A stretch of 24,412 nt of DNA. Origin: DASQFQ01 sp038327685. GTDB lineage: Bacteria; Actinomycetota; Thermoleophilia; Solirubrobacterales; Solirubrobacteraceae. Below the pieces are notes generated by a model. The model was not told where the DNA came from, ran no database searches, and saw only the letters and a program-made list of their open reading frames with translations. Each line of letters opens with the position of its first letter. Within the stretch, counting starts at the first letter, position 1. The stretch covers positions 1 through 24,412 of the forward strand of contig JBBQLH010000064.1 of NCBI GenBank assembly GCA_038327685.1, in the 5' to 3' direction. Shown piece by piece: positions 15,471 to 22,300 of this stretch. The translations under genes and the position numbers were made by a program.

Positions 15471-15480
15471 AGCGTATCCT
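15471..15480. promoter_or_regulatory. Overlapping divergent -10 hexamers, GT2 and sugar-phosphate mutase
   Basis: The 29-bp gap between the two divergent starts contains AGCGTATCCT. Read rightward it gives TATCCT (15475-15480), 9 nt before the GTG at 15490. Read leftward it gives TACGCT (15476-15471), 10 nt before the ATG at 15460. The two hexamers share the central TA. There is no room for Shine-Dalgarno sites of normal length, so both messages should have 0-3 nt leaders. Confidence 0.5.
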
Positions 15481-15489
15481 GCCCCGCCC

Positions 15490-16866
15490 GTGACCAGGAC
15501 CGCCCCCTCCGAGATCTTCAAGGCCTACGACATCCGCGGCCTCTACGGCGAGCAGATCGACGGCGACGTCGCCGAGGCCGTCGGGCGCGCGTTCGCGCGC
15601 GTGCTCGCGAAGCTGGCGGACACGCCGACGAGCGAGCTGCGCGTCGGCCTGGGGCGCGACATGCGACTCACCGCCCCCGAGCTCGCCGCGCGCTACCGCG
15701 AGGGCATGATGGCCGAGGGCGCGCACGTGCTCGACGCCGGGATGGTCGGCACGGAGATGCTCTATTACCTCGTCGGCTCGCGCGACCTCGACGGCGGCCT
15801 GATGTGTACCGCCTCGCACAACCCGAAGGCCTACACGGGCGCGAAGCTCGTCGAGCGCGGCGCCGTGGCGCTGTCGGGCGATGCCGGCATCGGCGACATC
15901 CGCCGCCTGCTCGAGGACGGCCTCGGCGCCGCGCCGGGCGGCGGGTCGTCGGAGGACGTCGAGATCGACGCCGAGTTCCAGGACGCGGCGCTGCGGTTCA
16001 TCGACCCCGCGGCGGTGCGGCCGCTCAAGGTCGTGCTCGACGGCGGGAACGGCATGGCCGGCCCGATGGTCGGGCCGGTGCTCGAGCGGCTCGAGGCGCT
16101 CGAGCTCGTCCCGACCTACTGGGAGCCCGACGGCGAGTTCCCCGACCACGAGCCGAACCCGCTGCTGCCCGAGAACCGGGAGTTCATCATCGAGAAGGTG
16201 CGCTCCGAGGCCGCCGACCTCGGGATCGCCTGGGACGGCGACGCCGACCGCTGCTTCTTCATCGACGAGACGGGCGAGTTCGTCCCCGGCGACTTCCTCA
16301 CCGCGCTGCTCGCCGAGTCGATCCTGCAGAAGCGCCCGGGCGCGGACGTCCTCTATGACATCCGCGCGTCGCGAGCCGTCGCCGACACGGTCGAGGCCGC
16401 GGGCGGCCGTGCGCTCGTCAACCGCGTCGGCCACGCCTTCTTCAAGGCGCGCATGCGCGACGAGGCGGGGGTCTTCGGCGGCGAGGTCTCCGGCCACTAC
16501 TACTTCGCCGACTTCTACAACGCCGACTCGGGGACGATCCCGGCGCTGCTGATCCTCGAGCTGCTGGGCCAGAAGCAGGCGACGCTCTCCGAGCTGCTCG
16601 CCCCCTACCGCGCCCGCTACTTCATCTCGGGCGAGATCAACTCCGAGGTCGCCGACCAGGACGGCAAGCTCGCGCAGATCAAGGATCGCTACGCCGACGC
16701 CGACCAGCGCGAGCTCGACGGCATCTCGATCGACTACGACGACTGGCACTTCAACGTGCGGCCCTCCAACACGGAGCCGCTGCTGCGCCTCACGCTCGAG
16801 TCGCTCGTCTCGCACGCGGACATGGAGGCCAAGCGCGACGAGGTGCTGGGCCTCATCCGCTCGTGA
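15490..16866 (+). CDS. Phosphomannomutase/phosphoglucomutase
   Basis: A 458-residue alpha-D-phosphohexomutase that interconverts hexose 6-phosphate and hexose 1-phosphate, supplying precursors for nucleotide sugars. All four signatures are present: the phosphoserine loop TASHNP (Ser109), the metal-binding loop DGDADR (249-254), the sugar-binding loop GEVSGH (331-336) and the phosphate-binding loop RPSNTEP (424-430). Overall it looks most like the AlgC/ManB dual-specificity group (FKAYDIRG at the N terminus, GEVSGH rather than other variants). Choice between mannose and glucose cannot be made by eye. The start is GTG at 15490, probably leaderless. The stop overlaps the next start by four bases (GTGA). 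Confidence 0.95.
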   Translation: MTRTAPSEIFKAYDIRGLYGEQIDGDVAEAVGRAFARVLAKLADTPTSELRVGLGRDMRLTAPELAARYREGMMAEGAHVLDAGMVGTEMLYYLVGSRDLDGGLMCTASHNPKAYTGAKLVERGAVALSGDAGIGDIRRLLEDGLGAAPGGGSSEDVEIDAEFQDAALRFIDPAAVRPLKVVLDGGNGMAGPMVGPVLERLEALELVPTYWEPDGEFPDHEPNPLLPENREFIIEKVRSEAADLGIAWDGDADRCFFIDETGEFVPGDFLTALLAESILQKRPGADVLYDIRASRAVADTVEAAGGRALVNRVGHAFFKARMRDEAGVFGGEVSGHYYFADFYNADSGTIPALLILELLGQKQATLSELLAPYRARYFISGEINSEVADQDGKLAQIKDRYADADQRELDGISIDYDDWHFNVRPSNTEPLLRLTLESLVSHADMEAKRDEVLGLIRS

Positions 16867-17861
16867 CCACCGACCTCGCGGCCGCCGGCTACCACTGCCT
16901 GCCGATCCCGACGCCGTTCGCGGTCGGGCGCGTCAACTGCTACCTGATCGAGGACGAGCCGCTGACGCTCGTCGACACCGGCCCGAACTCGGGCAAGGCG
17001 CTCGACGAGCTCGAGCGCGCGCTGGCCGTGCACGGGCACCGCGTCGAGGACCTCGGGCGGATCGTCATCACCCACCAGCACATCGACCACCTCGGGCTCA
17101 TCGACATCCTCGCGCGGCGCTCGGGCGCCGAGGTCTGCGCGCTCGACCTGCTCGCGCCCGTGATCGAGCGCTTCTCCGAGGAGGCCGAGCGCGACGACGA
17201 GCTCGCGGAGCGGCTGATGCTGCGCCACGGCATCCCGCGCGACGTCGTCTCCGCGCTGCGCTCGGTCTCGCGCTCGTTCCGCGCCTGGGGCGGCTCGAGC
17301 GCGGTCGCGCACCCGCTGCCCGACGGCTCCGAGCTCGAGTTCGCCGGCCGAACGCTCCAGGTCCTGCACCGGCCGGGCCACTCGCCCTCGGACACGCTGT
17401 TCCACGACCGCGAGCGCGGGATCGTGCTCGGCGGCGACCACCTGATCGCACACATCTCCTCCAACCCGCTGATCTCACGCCCGCTCGGCGGGAAGTCGGG
17501 CGAGCCCGGGAGCGGCCGCCCGCGGGCGCTGCTGACCTACATGCGGTCGCTGCGCGAGACGCGCGCGATGGAGCTGGAGGTCGTCCTCCCGGGCCACGGC
17601 GAGCCGGTGACCGACCACGTGCGGCTGATCGACGAGCGCTTCACCCTCCACGACCGGCGCGCACGCAAGATCGGCGGGCTGATCGAGGAGCACCCGCGCT
17701 CGGCGTACGAGATCGCCCAGGAGCTGTGGGGCAACGTCGCGGTGACGCAGGCCTACCTGACGCTCTGCGAGGTGCTCGGCCACGTCGACCTGCTGCTCGA
17801 GGACGGGAGCGTGCGCGAGGTCGAGGCCGGCGGCGGCGTGCGCTTCGAGGCGGCCGGCTAG
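16863..17861 (+). CDS. Metallo-beta-lactamase-fold hydrolase with C-terminal winged-helix-like domain
   Basis: A 332-residue MBL-fold protein. The metal ligands are all visible: His71-x-His73-x-Asp75-His76 (THQHIDHLG), His173 (RPGHSPSD), Asp192 (GGDHLI) and His245 (LPGHGEP). After the MBL core, residues about 255-330 form a helical region (RARKIGGLIEEHPRSAYEIAQEL..LTLCEVLGHVDLLLEDG) that resembles the winged-helix-like tail of LACTB2-type enzymes. In the wider family these hydrolyse thioesters, phosphoesters or RNA; the true substrate here is unknown. It overlaps the mutase stop by four bases, so the two are probably one operon. Its own stop lies two bases from the stop of the converging isomerase gene. 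Confidence 0.92.
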   Translation: MTTDLAAAGYHCLPIPTPFAVGRVNCYLIEDEPLTLVDTGPNSGKALDELERALAVHGHRVEDLGRIVITHQHIDHLGLIDILARRSGAEVCALDLLAPVIERFSEEAERDDELAERLMLRHGIPRDVVSALRSVSRSFRAWGGSSAVAHPLPDGSELEFAGRTLQVLHRPGHSPSDTLFHDRERGIVLGGDHLIAHISSNPLISRPLGGKSGEPGSGRPRALLTYMRSLRETRAMELEVVLPGHGEPVTDHVRLIDERFTLHDRRARKIGGLIEEHPRSAYEIAQELWGNVAVTQAYLTLCEVLGHVDLLLEDGSVREVEAGGGVRFEAAG

Positions 17862-17863
17862 GG

Positions 17864-18301
17864 CTACTCGATCTCGGCGAGGTGCCCGACGTTCGCGCGG
17901 TCGTCCCCGTCGGACGAGGGCTGCGCGGCGAACCACGCATCGAGGATCTCCTCGAGCAGCGCCGGCGACGTCGTGCGCAGCGACAGTGCGAGCACGTTGG
18001 CGTCGTTCCACTTCCTCGCGCCGGCGGCGGTGGCGGCGTCGGCGCACAGGGCGGCGCGCACGCCGCGGACCTTGTTGGCGGCGATCGACGCGCCGGTGCC
18101 GGTCCAGCAGCAGACGACCGCCTGCTCCGCGCGGCCGTCGGCGACGTCGCGCGCGGCGGCCTCGGCGGCCCACGCCCAGTCATCGCGCTCGGTGGCCGCG
18201 AGCGCGCCGTGCGGGAGCGGCTCGTGGCCGCGGGCGCGCAGCAGCTCCACGACGGCGTCGGCGACGCCCGTGCGCTCGTCGGCGGCCACGGCAATCCTCA
18301 T
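17864..18301 (-). CDS. RpiB/LacAB-family sugar-phosphate isomerase with altered active site
   Basis: A 145-residue protein of the RpiB/LacA/LacB fold, whose known members isomerise ribose 5-phosphate or galactose 6-phosphate. The conserved core is present: Cys65 and Thr67 in CWTGTGASI, then AANKVRGVRAALC and WNDANVLAL. Several catalytic or ligand positions differ from classic RpiB: the usual Asp-His near residue 9 reads Asp8-Glu9; the Gly after the catalytic Cys is Trp66; and the His that opens the sugar ring in E. coli RpiB (in HNDTN) is Trp98. It may therefore act on a different sugar phosphate or an open-chain substrate. The start ATG at 18301 is 7 nt after a TACCTT hexamer. It diverges from proline dehydrogenase and converges on the MBL gene. 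Confidence 0.85.
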   Translation of the reverse strand: MRIAVAADERTGVADAVVELLRARGHEPLPHGALAATERDDWAWAAEAAARDVADGRAEQAVVCCWTGTGASIAANKVRGVRAALCADAATAAGARKWNDANVLALSLRTTSPALLEEILDAWFAAQPSSDGDDRANVGHLAEIE

Positions 18302-18308
18302 GAGGGCC

Positions 18309-18318
18309 AAGGTATCGT
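18309..18318. promoter_or_regulatory. Face-to-face -10 hexamers between isomerase and proline dehydrogenase
   Basis: The 24-bp divergent gap contains AAGGTATCGT. Rightward, TATCGT (18313-18318) is followed by exactly 7 bases and the ATG at 18326. Leftward, TACCTT (18314-18309) is followed by exactly 7 bases and the ATG at 18301. The hexamers overlap by the central TA. Both spacings predict leaderless transcripts, and both starts lack Shine-Dalgarno room. RNA polymerase probably cannot occupy both at once, so the two genes may exclude each other. Confidence 0.6.
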
Positions 18319-18325
18319 CACGCCG

Positions 18326-19693
18326 ATGGTGGAGGAGCGCGCCCTCGAGCAGGAGCTGTTCGCCGTCGGCGAGCGGTTGGCGGCGGCGATGCCGACGCCG
18401 TCGCGCAACCCGTTCAAGCTCGCCGACGAGAAGGCGATGGAGCTCGCCTCCCAGGACGGCGAGCTCAAGGCGGCGCTGTTCCGCTTCGTCGACGTCGTCC
18501 CCGCCTGCCGCTCGCTCGACGACCTCGCCCGCCACCTGACCGGCTTCCTCGGCGAGGTCGAGCAGCCGACGCCGCCGATCAGCGCGGCGATGCGCATGGG
18601 CAACAACCGCGCCGGCCGCACCGCGCTGGGCGCCGCCGCCGCGCGCGGCGTCAAGCACATGGCCCATCGCTTCATCGTCGGTGAGAGCCCGCGCGACGCG
18701 CTCGGCGTGTTCAAGGAGCTCTGGAAGGACGGCGTGGCCTCCTCGGTCGACCTGCTGGGCGAGGCGACGGTGACGCAGGCCGAGGCGCAGCGCTATGCCC
18801 AGCGCTGCGACGAGGCGCTCGAGACGCTGGTGGAGGCGATGGCGGGCTGGCCGGAGCAGCCCGGGCTCGAGCGCGACGGATTCGGCTCGCTCCCGCGCGC
18901 CAACCTCTCGGTCAAGGTCTCCGCGCTCACGCCGCTGATGCGCGCCGACGCGCCGGAGCGCGGCCAGCGCGACGCCGCCCAGCGCCTGCGCGGGCTGCTG
19001 CGCCGGGCACATCGCCTGGGCGCGCACCTGCACATCGACATGGAGTCGATGGACTCGCGCGACGCGGTGCTCGAGCTGATCCTCGCCCTGCTGGCGGAGG
19101 AGGAGTTCCAGGCGGGCCCGTCGGCCGGCGTGGTCCTCCAGGCCTACCTGCGCGACTCGCCCCAGACGCTCGACACGATCGTCGAGTGGATCGCCGGTGC
19201 CGGCGCGGGCCGCGCGCAGCCGCTGACCGTGCGGCTGGTCAAGGGCGCCTACTGGGACCACGAGATCGTCGAGGCCAAGCAGCACGGCTGGGTGCCGCCC
19301 GTGTTCGAGGTCAAGGCCGAGTCCGACGTCAACTTCGAGCACCTCACGCGCGGGCTCGTCGACCACCGCGCCGACGGCTGCGGGCTGCGCCCGGCGATCG
19401 CGTCGCACAACCTGCGCTCGGTCGCCCACGCGATCGCCTACAACCGGCTCGCCGGCGGCGCCGACGCCGACATCGAGCTGCAGATCCTGCGCGGCCTCGG
19501 CGACGCCCTGCAGGAGGCGGTCGCGGCCCAGGGCCTGCGCGTGCGCGCCTACTGCCCGGTCGGCGACCTCGTCGCCGGCATGGCCTACCTCGTGCGGCGG
19601 CTGCTGGAGAACACGAGCAACGACTCGTTCCTCAACGACCAGGCGAGCGGCGTGCCGCTCGAGCAGTTGCTGGCGCCGCCGGCCCCGGCATGA
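18326..19693 (+). CDS. putA: Proline dehydrogenase (FAD-dependent), PutA-like
   Basis: A 455-residue proline dehydrogenase that oxidises proline to pyrroline-5-carboxylate, passing electrons through FAD to the quinone pool. Residues about 1-130 are a helical N-terminal region like the arm domain of PutA (DEKAMELASQDGELKAAL, FVDVVPACRSLDDL). The TIM barrel has SVKVSAL (195-201), HIDMES (236-241), RLVKGAYW (303-310), ASHN (359-362), YCPVGDL (409-415) and the substrate-binding RRLLENTSNDSF (424-435). No DNA-binding ribbon-helix-helix is seen, so unlike some PutA it should not self-regulate. The length exceeds the roughly 300 residues of short monofunctional enzymes. The start ATG is leaderless-type. 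Its stop overlaps the next gene's start (ATGA), so the two halves of PutA are coupled. The symbol putA is used loosely for the half-enzyme. Confidence 0.93.
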   Translation: MVEERALEQELFAVGERLAAAMPTPSRNPFKLADEKAMELASQDGELKAALFRFVDVVPACRSLDDLARHLTGFLGEVEQPTPPISAAMRMGNNRAGRTALGAAAARGVKHMAHRFIVGESPRDALGVFKELWKDGVASSVDLLGEATVTQAEAQRYAQRCDEALETLVEAMAGWPEQPGLERDGFGSLPRANLSVKVSALTPLMRADAPERGQRDAAQRLRGLLRRAHRLGAHLHIDMESMDSRDAVLELILALLAEEEFQAGPSAGVVLQAYLRDSPQTLDTIVEWIAGAGAGRAQPLTVRLVKGAYWDHEIVEAKQHGWVPPVFEVKAESDVNFEHLTRGLVDHRADGCGLRPAIASHNLRSVAHAIAYNRLAGGADADIELQILRGLGDALQEAVAAQGLRVRAYCPVGDLVAGMAYLVRRLLENTSNDSFLNDQASGVPLEQLLAPPAPA

Positions 19694-21252
19694 AGGCGTT
19701 CGCGAACGAGCCGATCCTCGAGCTGCGACGGGCGCCGATCCGGGCCCGGCTCGCCGATGCGCTGGCCGAGCACGACGCGCGACCCGCGGTCAGGGTGCCG
19801 GTGTGGATCGGCGGCGAGCGGCGCGAGGGCTCCGACCTCGTCTCGACCGACCCCGGCACGCCCGACCGCGTCGTCGCCGAAGCTGCCGCCGCAACGCCGG
19901 ATGAGGTCGAGGCGGCGCTCGCGCTGGCCGCGGACCGCGGCGCGCGCACGTGGGGCGCGACGCCGGCGCCGCGGCGCGCCGAGATCCTCGTCGCCGCGGC
20001 GGCGTGGCTGCGCGAGCGGCGGCTCGAGGTCGCGGCGCTCGAGGTCCGCGAGGCGGCCAAGCCATGGCCCGAGGCCGATGCGGACGTCTGCGAGGCGATC
20101 GACTTCCTCGAGTACTACGCGCGCGGCGCGCTCGACGTCGCCCAGGGCGCGCCGCTGCTGCAGGTCCCGGGCGAGCGCAACGAGCTGCACTACGTGCCGC
20201 GCGGCGTGGTGGCGGTCATCTCGCCCTGGAACTTCCCGGTCGCGATCCCGCTCGGCATGGTCGCGGCGGGCCTGGCCACCGGCAACGCGGTGCTGCTCAA
20301 GCCGGCCGAGCAGACGCCGGGCTGCGCCGCGCTGCTCGTACAGGCGCTGCGCGAGGCCGGCGTGCCGCCCGAGGCGCTGGCGCTGCTGCCCGGCGAGGGC
20401 GACGTCGGCGCCGCGCTCGTGATGGACCCGCGCGTGCACACGATCGCCTTCACCGGCTCCAACCAGGTCGGCCTCGAGATCGTCCGCACCGCCGCCGAGG
20501 TGCAGGACGGTCAGCGCCACCTCAAGCGCGTCGTCGCCGAGATGGGCGGCAAGAACGCGGTCATCGTCGACTCCGACGCCGACCTCGACGAGGTGGTCCC
20601 AGCCCTCGTCGCGTCGGCCTTCGTCTTCGCGGGCCAGAAGTGCTCGGCCGCGGCGCGCGTGCTCTGCCACGAGGCGATCCACGACGCGCTCGTCGAGCGC
20701 CTGGCGGGTGCCGTCGAGGTGCTGCAGGTCGGCCAGGCCGAGCGCCTGGACACCGACGTCCCGCCCGTGATCGAGCGCGAGGCGCAGGAGCGGGTGGCGC
20801 GCTACGCGGAGGAGGCCGAGCGCGGCGGGCGGATCGCGGCGCGCGCGCACGACGTGCCGGCGCAGGGCTGGTTCGCGACCCCGACGCTCGCCGCCGACCT
20901 GCCCGAGGACTCCCCCGTGCTGACCGAGGAGATCTTCGGGCCGCTGCTGGCGGTCGAGCGGGTGCGCGACGTCGCGGACGCGTGCGACCGCCTCGATGCC
21001 TCCCCGTTCGCGCTGACCGCCGGGCTGTTCGCCCGCAATCCCGACACCGTCGACTACGTCGTCGACCGCGTCCCGGCCGGCAACCTCTACGTCAACCGCT
21101 CGATCACCGGCGCGATGGTCGCCCGCCAGCCGTTCGGCGGCAACCGCCTCTCGGGAACCGGCACGAAAGCGGGCGGTCCCGGCTATCTGCTGCAGTTCGT
21201 GGAGCCTCGGGTAGTAACCGAGAACACGATGCGCCACGGACTCGTGGTGTGA
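19690..21252 (+). CDS. L-glutamate gamma-semialdehyde (P5C) dehydrogenase
   Basis: A 520-residue NAD(P)-dependent aldehyde dehydrogenase that converts glutamate semialdehyde, the open form of pyrroline-5-carboxylate, to glutamate. Catalytic residues are Asn181 in PWNF, the general-base Glu284 in EMGGKN, and the nucleophile Cys318 in AGQKCSA. The nucleotide-binding FTGSNQVG and the C-terminal PFGGNRLSGTGTKAGGPGYLLQF are characteristic of the P5C dehydrogenase branch (RocA/PutA second half) rather than general ALDHs. It overlaps proline dehydrogenase by four bases (ATGA), as a split PutA, and substrate channelling between the two proteins is possible. The start is fixed by this overlap; the same frame open further upstream is only a shadow of the preceding gene. 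Confidence 0.95.
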   Translation: MKAFANEPILELRRAPIRARLADALAEHDARPAVRVPVWIGGERREGSDLVSTDPGTPDRVVAEAAAATPDEVEAALALAADRGARTWGATPAPRRAEILVAAAAWLRERRLEVAALEVREAAKPWPEADADVCEAIDFLEYYARGALDVAQGAPLLQVPGERNELHYVPRGVVAVISPWNFPVAIPLGMVAAGLATGNAVLLKPAEQTPGCAALLVQALREAGVPPEALALLPGEGDVGAALVMDPRVHTIAFTGSNQVGLEIVRTAAEVQDGQRHLKRVVAEMGGKNAVIVDSDADLDEVVPALVASAFVFAGQKCSAAARVLCHEAIHDALVERLAGAVEVLQVGQAERLDTDVPPVIEREAQERVARYAEEAERGGRIAARAHDVPAQGWFATPTLAADLPEDSPVLTEEIFGPLLAVERVRDVADACDRLDASPFALTAGLFARNPDTVDYVVDRVPAGNLYVNRSITGAMVARQPFGGNRLSGTGTKAGGPGYLLQFVEPRVVTENTMRHGLVV

Positions 21253-21264
21253 CCACTCGAGGAC

Positions 21265-21269
21265 AGGAG
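21265..21269 (+). promoter_or_regulatory. Ribosome binding site of csbD-like gene
   Basis: AGGAG, 5 nt before the ATG at 21275. It is one of the few clear Shine-Dalgarno sites in the window and supports the short gene that follows. Confidence 0.75.
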
Positions 21270-21274
21270 CTCAC

Positions 21275-21454
21275 ATGGGTGACGGCGCCGCAGACGACGC
21301 GAAGGGCCGCATCAAGGAGGCCGGGGGCTCGCTGACCGGCGACGACTCGCTCAAGCGCGAGGGCAAGGTCGACCGGGCGTCCGGCAAGGTCAAGGACGCG
21401 GTGGGCGACGTCTCCGACAAGGCCAAGGACGCGGTCAACTCCGACCGTAACTAG
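21275..21454 (+). CDS. CsbD-like stress protein
   Basis: A 59-residue, highly charged, Lys/Asp-rich protein without cysteines, membrane segments or signal peptide. The pattern DDAKGRIKEAGGSLTGDDSLKREGKVDRASGKVKDA is typical of the CsbD family (often KGxxKExxGxxTGxxxLxxEGKxxxxxGK). These small hydrophilic proteins are induced by general stress in Bacillus and others, and their molecular role is unknown. It has a good AGGAG ribosome site 5 nt upstream and starts 22 bases after the P5C dehydrogenase stop. It may be the last gene of the proline operon or have its own promoter; a weak 5-bp hairpin (GTGGT/ACCAC, 21244-21256) spans the dehydrogenase stop. The link to proline is suggestive, since proline also matters in osmotic stress, but unproven. 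Confidence 0.85.
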   Translation: MGDGAADDAKGRIKEAGGSLTGDDSLKREGKVDRASGKVKDAVGDVSDKAKDAVNSDRN

Positions 21455-21478
21455 GCGGCGGCGCGACGAGGGTCGTCT

Positions 21479-21499
21479 CGATGGGCCGCCGGCCGATCG
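21479..21499. terminator. Candidate bidirectional terminator between csbD and converging gene
   Basis: CGATGGGCC and GGCCGATCG face each other across a 3-nt loop (one mismatch in nine pairs). The hairpin lies 24 bases past the csbD stop and 18 bases past the stop of the converging gene at 21518. There is no U tract on either side. Confidence 0.4.
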
Positions 21500-21517
21500 A
21501 GGCGACCGTCGTGGCCG

Positions 21518-22093
21518 TCAGAGGCGGATCAGGAAGCGGCGGGACGGCGGGCGGCGGAAGCCCTCTTGATTGAGCGCGGCGTTGACGCCGACCAGCGCGA
21601 CCTCGGCGGCGAGGCTGGCGGACCCGAGCACGTTGAGGCGGCGCTTGCGGCGAGCCGACTCCGGGGTGGCGTTGACCGCGGCGTGGTCGCCGTCGCGCAT
21701 CGGCACGGCGCCGTTGGGCGCGGAGCGCGCGAAGCGCACGCCCTCCACGGCCGTCGCCACGCCGGTGATCGCGACGACGCCGACGAGCACGTCCTTGGCC
21801 CGCGCCAGGCGCCGCTCCTCGGGTGACAGGCGGTGGTCCCGCGCCTCCGCGGCGCGGGCTCCCGCCCAACCGCTGGCCACCGCGAGCAGTGAGAGCGAGT
21901 TGACCGTGCCGTAGCGCCGCCACGCGGCGTTGACGACCTTGCCGCGCTCGTGCTGGTCGGAGATCTCGGTGACCGACGGGTGCAGTGCGAGGCGGCCGAA
22001 GAGGTTGCCGCCGAGCAGGCCGGCGAGGCCGAGATCATGCGCGGCGCGGCCGACCTGGCTGAGGGGGACTGAAGGTGCGGCGATCGAGGTCAT
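21518..22093 (-). CDS. Unknown membrane protein
   Basis: A 191-residue protein with about three hydrophobic segments: near residues 80-100 (VNSLSLLAVASGWAGA), 117-137 (DVLVGVVAITGVATAVEGV) and 165-185 (SASLAAEVALVGVNAAL). A weaker one lies in the N-terminal DLGLAGLLGGNLFGRLAL. The loop after the second segment is polar and charged. I do not recognise the family. The ATG at 22093 is chosen over the longer frame because the earlier residues (proline/glycine-rich) look like non-coding translation. Upstream of the ATG, AGGGG lies only 1 nt away, too close to be a convincing ribosome site. It converges on csbD and stands alone, with 207 bases separating it from the phosphatase gene. Confidence 0.75.
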   Translation of the reverse strand: MTSIAAPSVPLSQVGRAAHDLGLAGLLGGNLFGRLALHPSVTEISDQHERGKVVNAAWRRYGTVNSLSLLAVASGWAGARAAEARDHRLSPEERRLARAKDVLVGVVAITGVATAVEGVRFARSAPNGAVPMRDGDHAAVNATPESARRKRRLNVLGSASLAAEVALVGVNAALNQEGFRRPPSRRFLIRL

Positions 22094-22300
22094 GCCCCTG
22101 GACTTGCCGGGTGGCCCCGGCGTCAAACGCCGCTGCGCCACCTACCGGAAAAGCGCATCCATCCACGAACGCGCGCGTTGAGGGCACGATGGGCGCGGGC
22201 GCCGGATGCGTCCCGCGCCCCTCTCCGCCTCCCTGCCGAGGCGGAAAGCATTGCGGCGTGCGACCCGTCGGCCCGGATGGCCGCGGGCGCACCGTCGCGG
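22094..22300. other. Intergenic region with two GC hairpins
   Basis: These 207 bases separate two minus-strand genes and hold no convincing gene. Perfect inverted repeats occur at 22191-22220 (9-bp arms GGGCGCGGG/CCCGCGCCC, 12-nt loop) and 22225-22244 (6-bp arms CCGCCT/AGGCGG). They follow the phosphatase stop on the minus strand and may end the pdxS operon. The part nearest 22093 should contain the promoter of the unknown membrane protein; a TTGACG (complement of 22121-22126) is present but has no matching -10 at normal spacing. Confidence 0.6.
22191..22220 (-). terminator. Candidate terminator hairpin after the pdxS operon
   Basis: Nine perfect base pairs, all G-C (GGGCGCGGG/CCCGCGCCC), with a 12-nt loop, 80-110 bases past the phosphatase stop. 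A smaller 6-bp hairpin (22225-22244) precedes it on the minus strand. There is no U tract, so the terminator role is inferred from position and strength. Confidence 0.4.

Noticed and set aside
17726..18325. N-terminal extension of proline dehydrogenase by 200 codons
   Set aside because: It runs antisense through the isomerase gene. The ATG at 18326 has a promoter-like hexamer and begins the family-like sequence.
22121..22126. TTGACG -35 box for the membrane protein at 22093
   Set aside because: No TANNNT occurs 16-18 bases downstream on the minus strand, so a promoter could not be supported.
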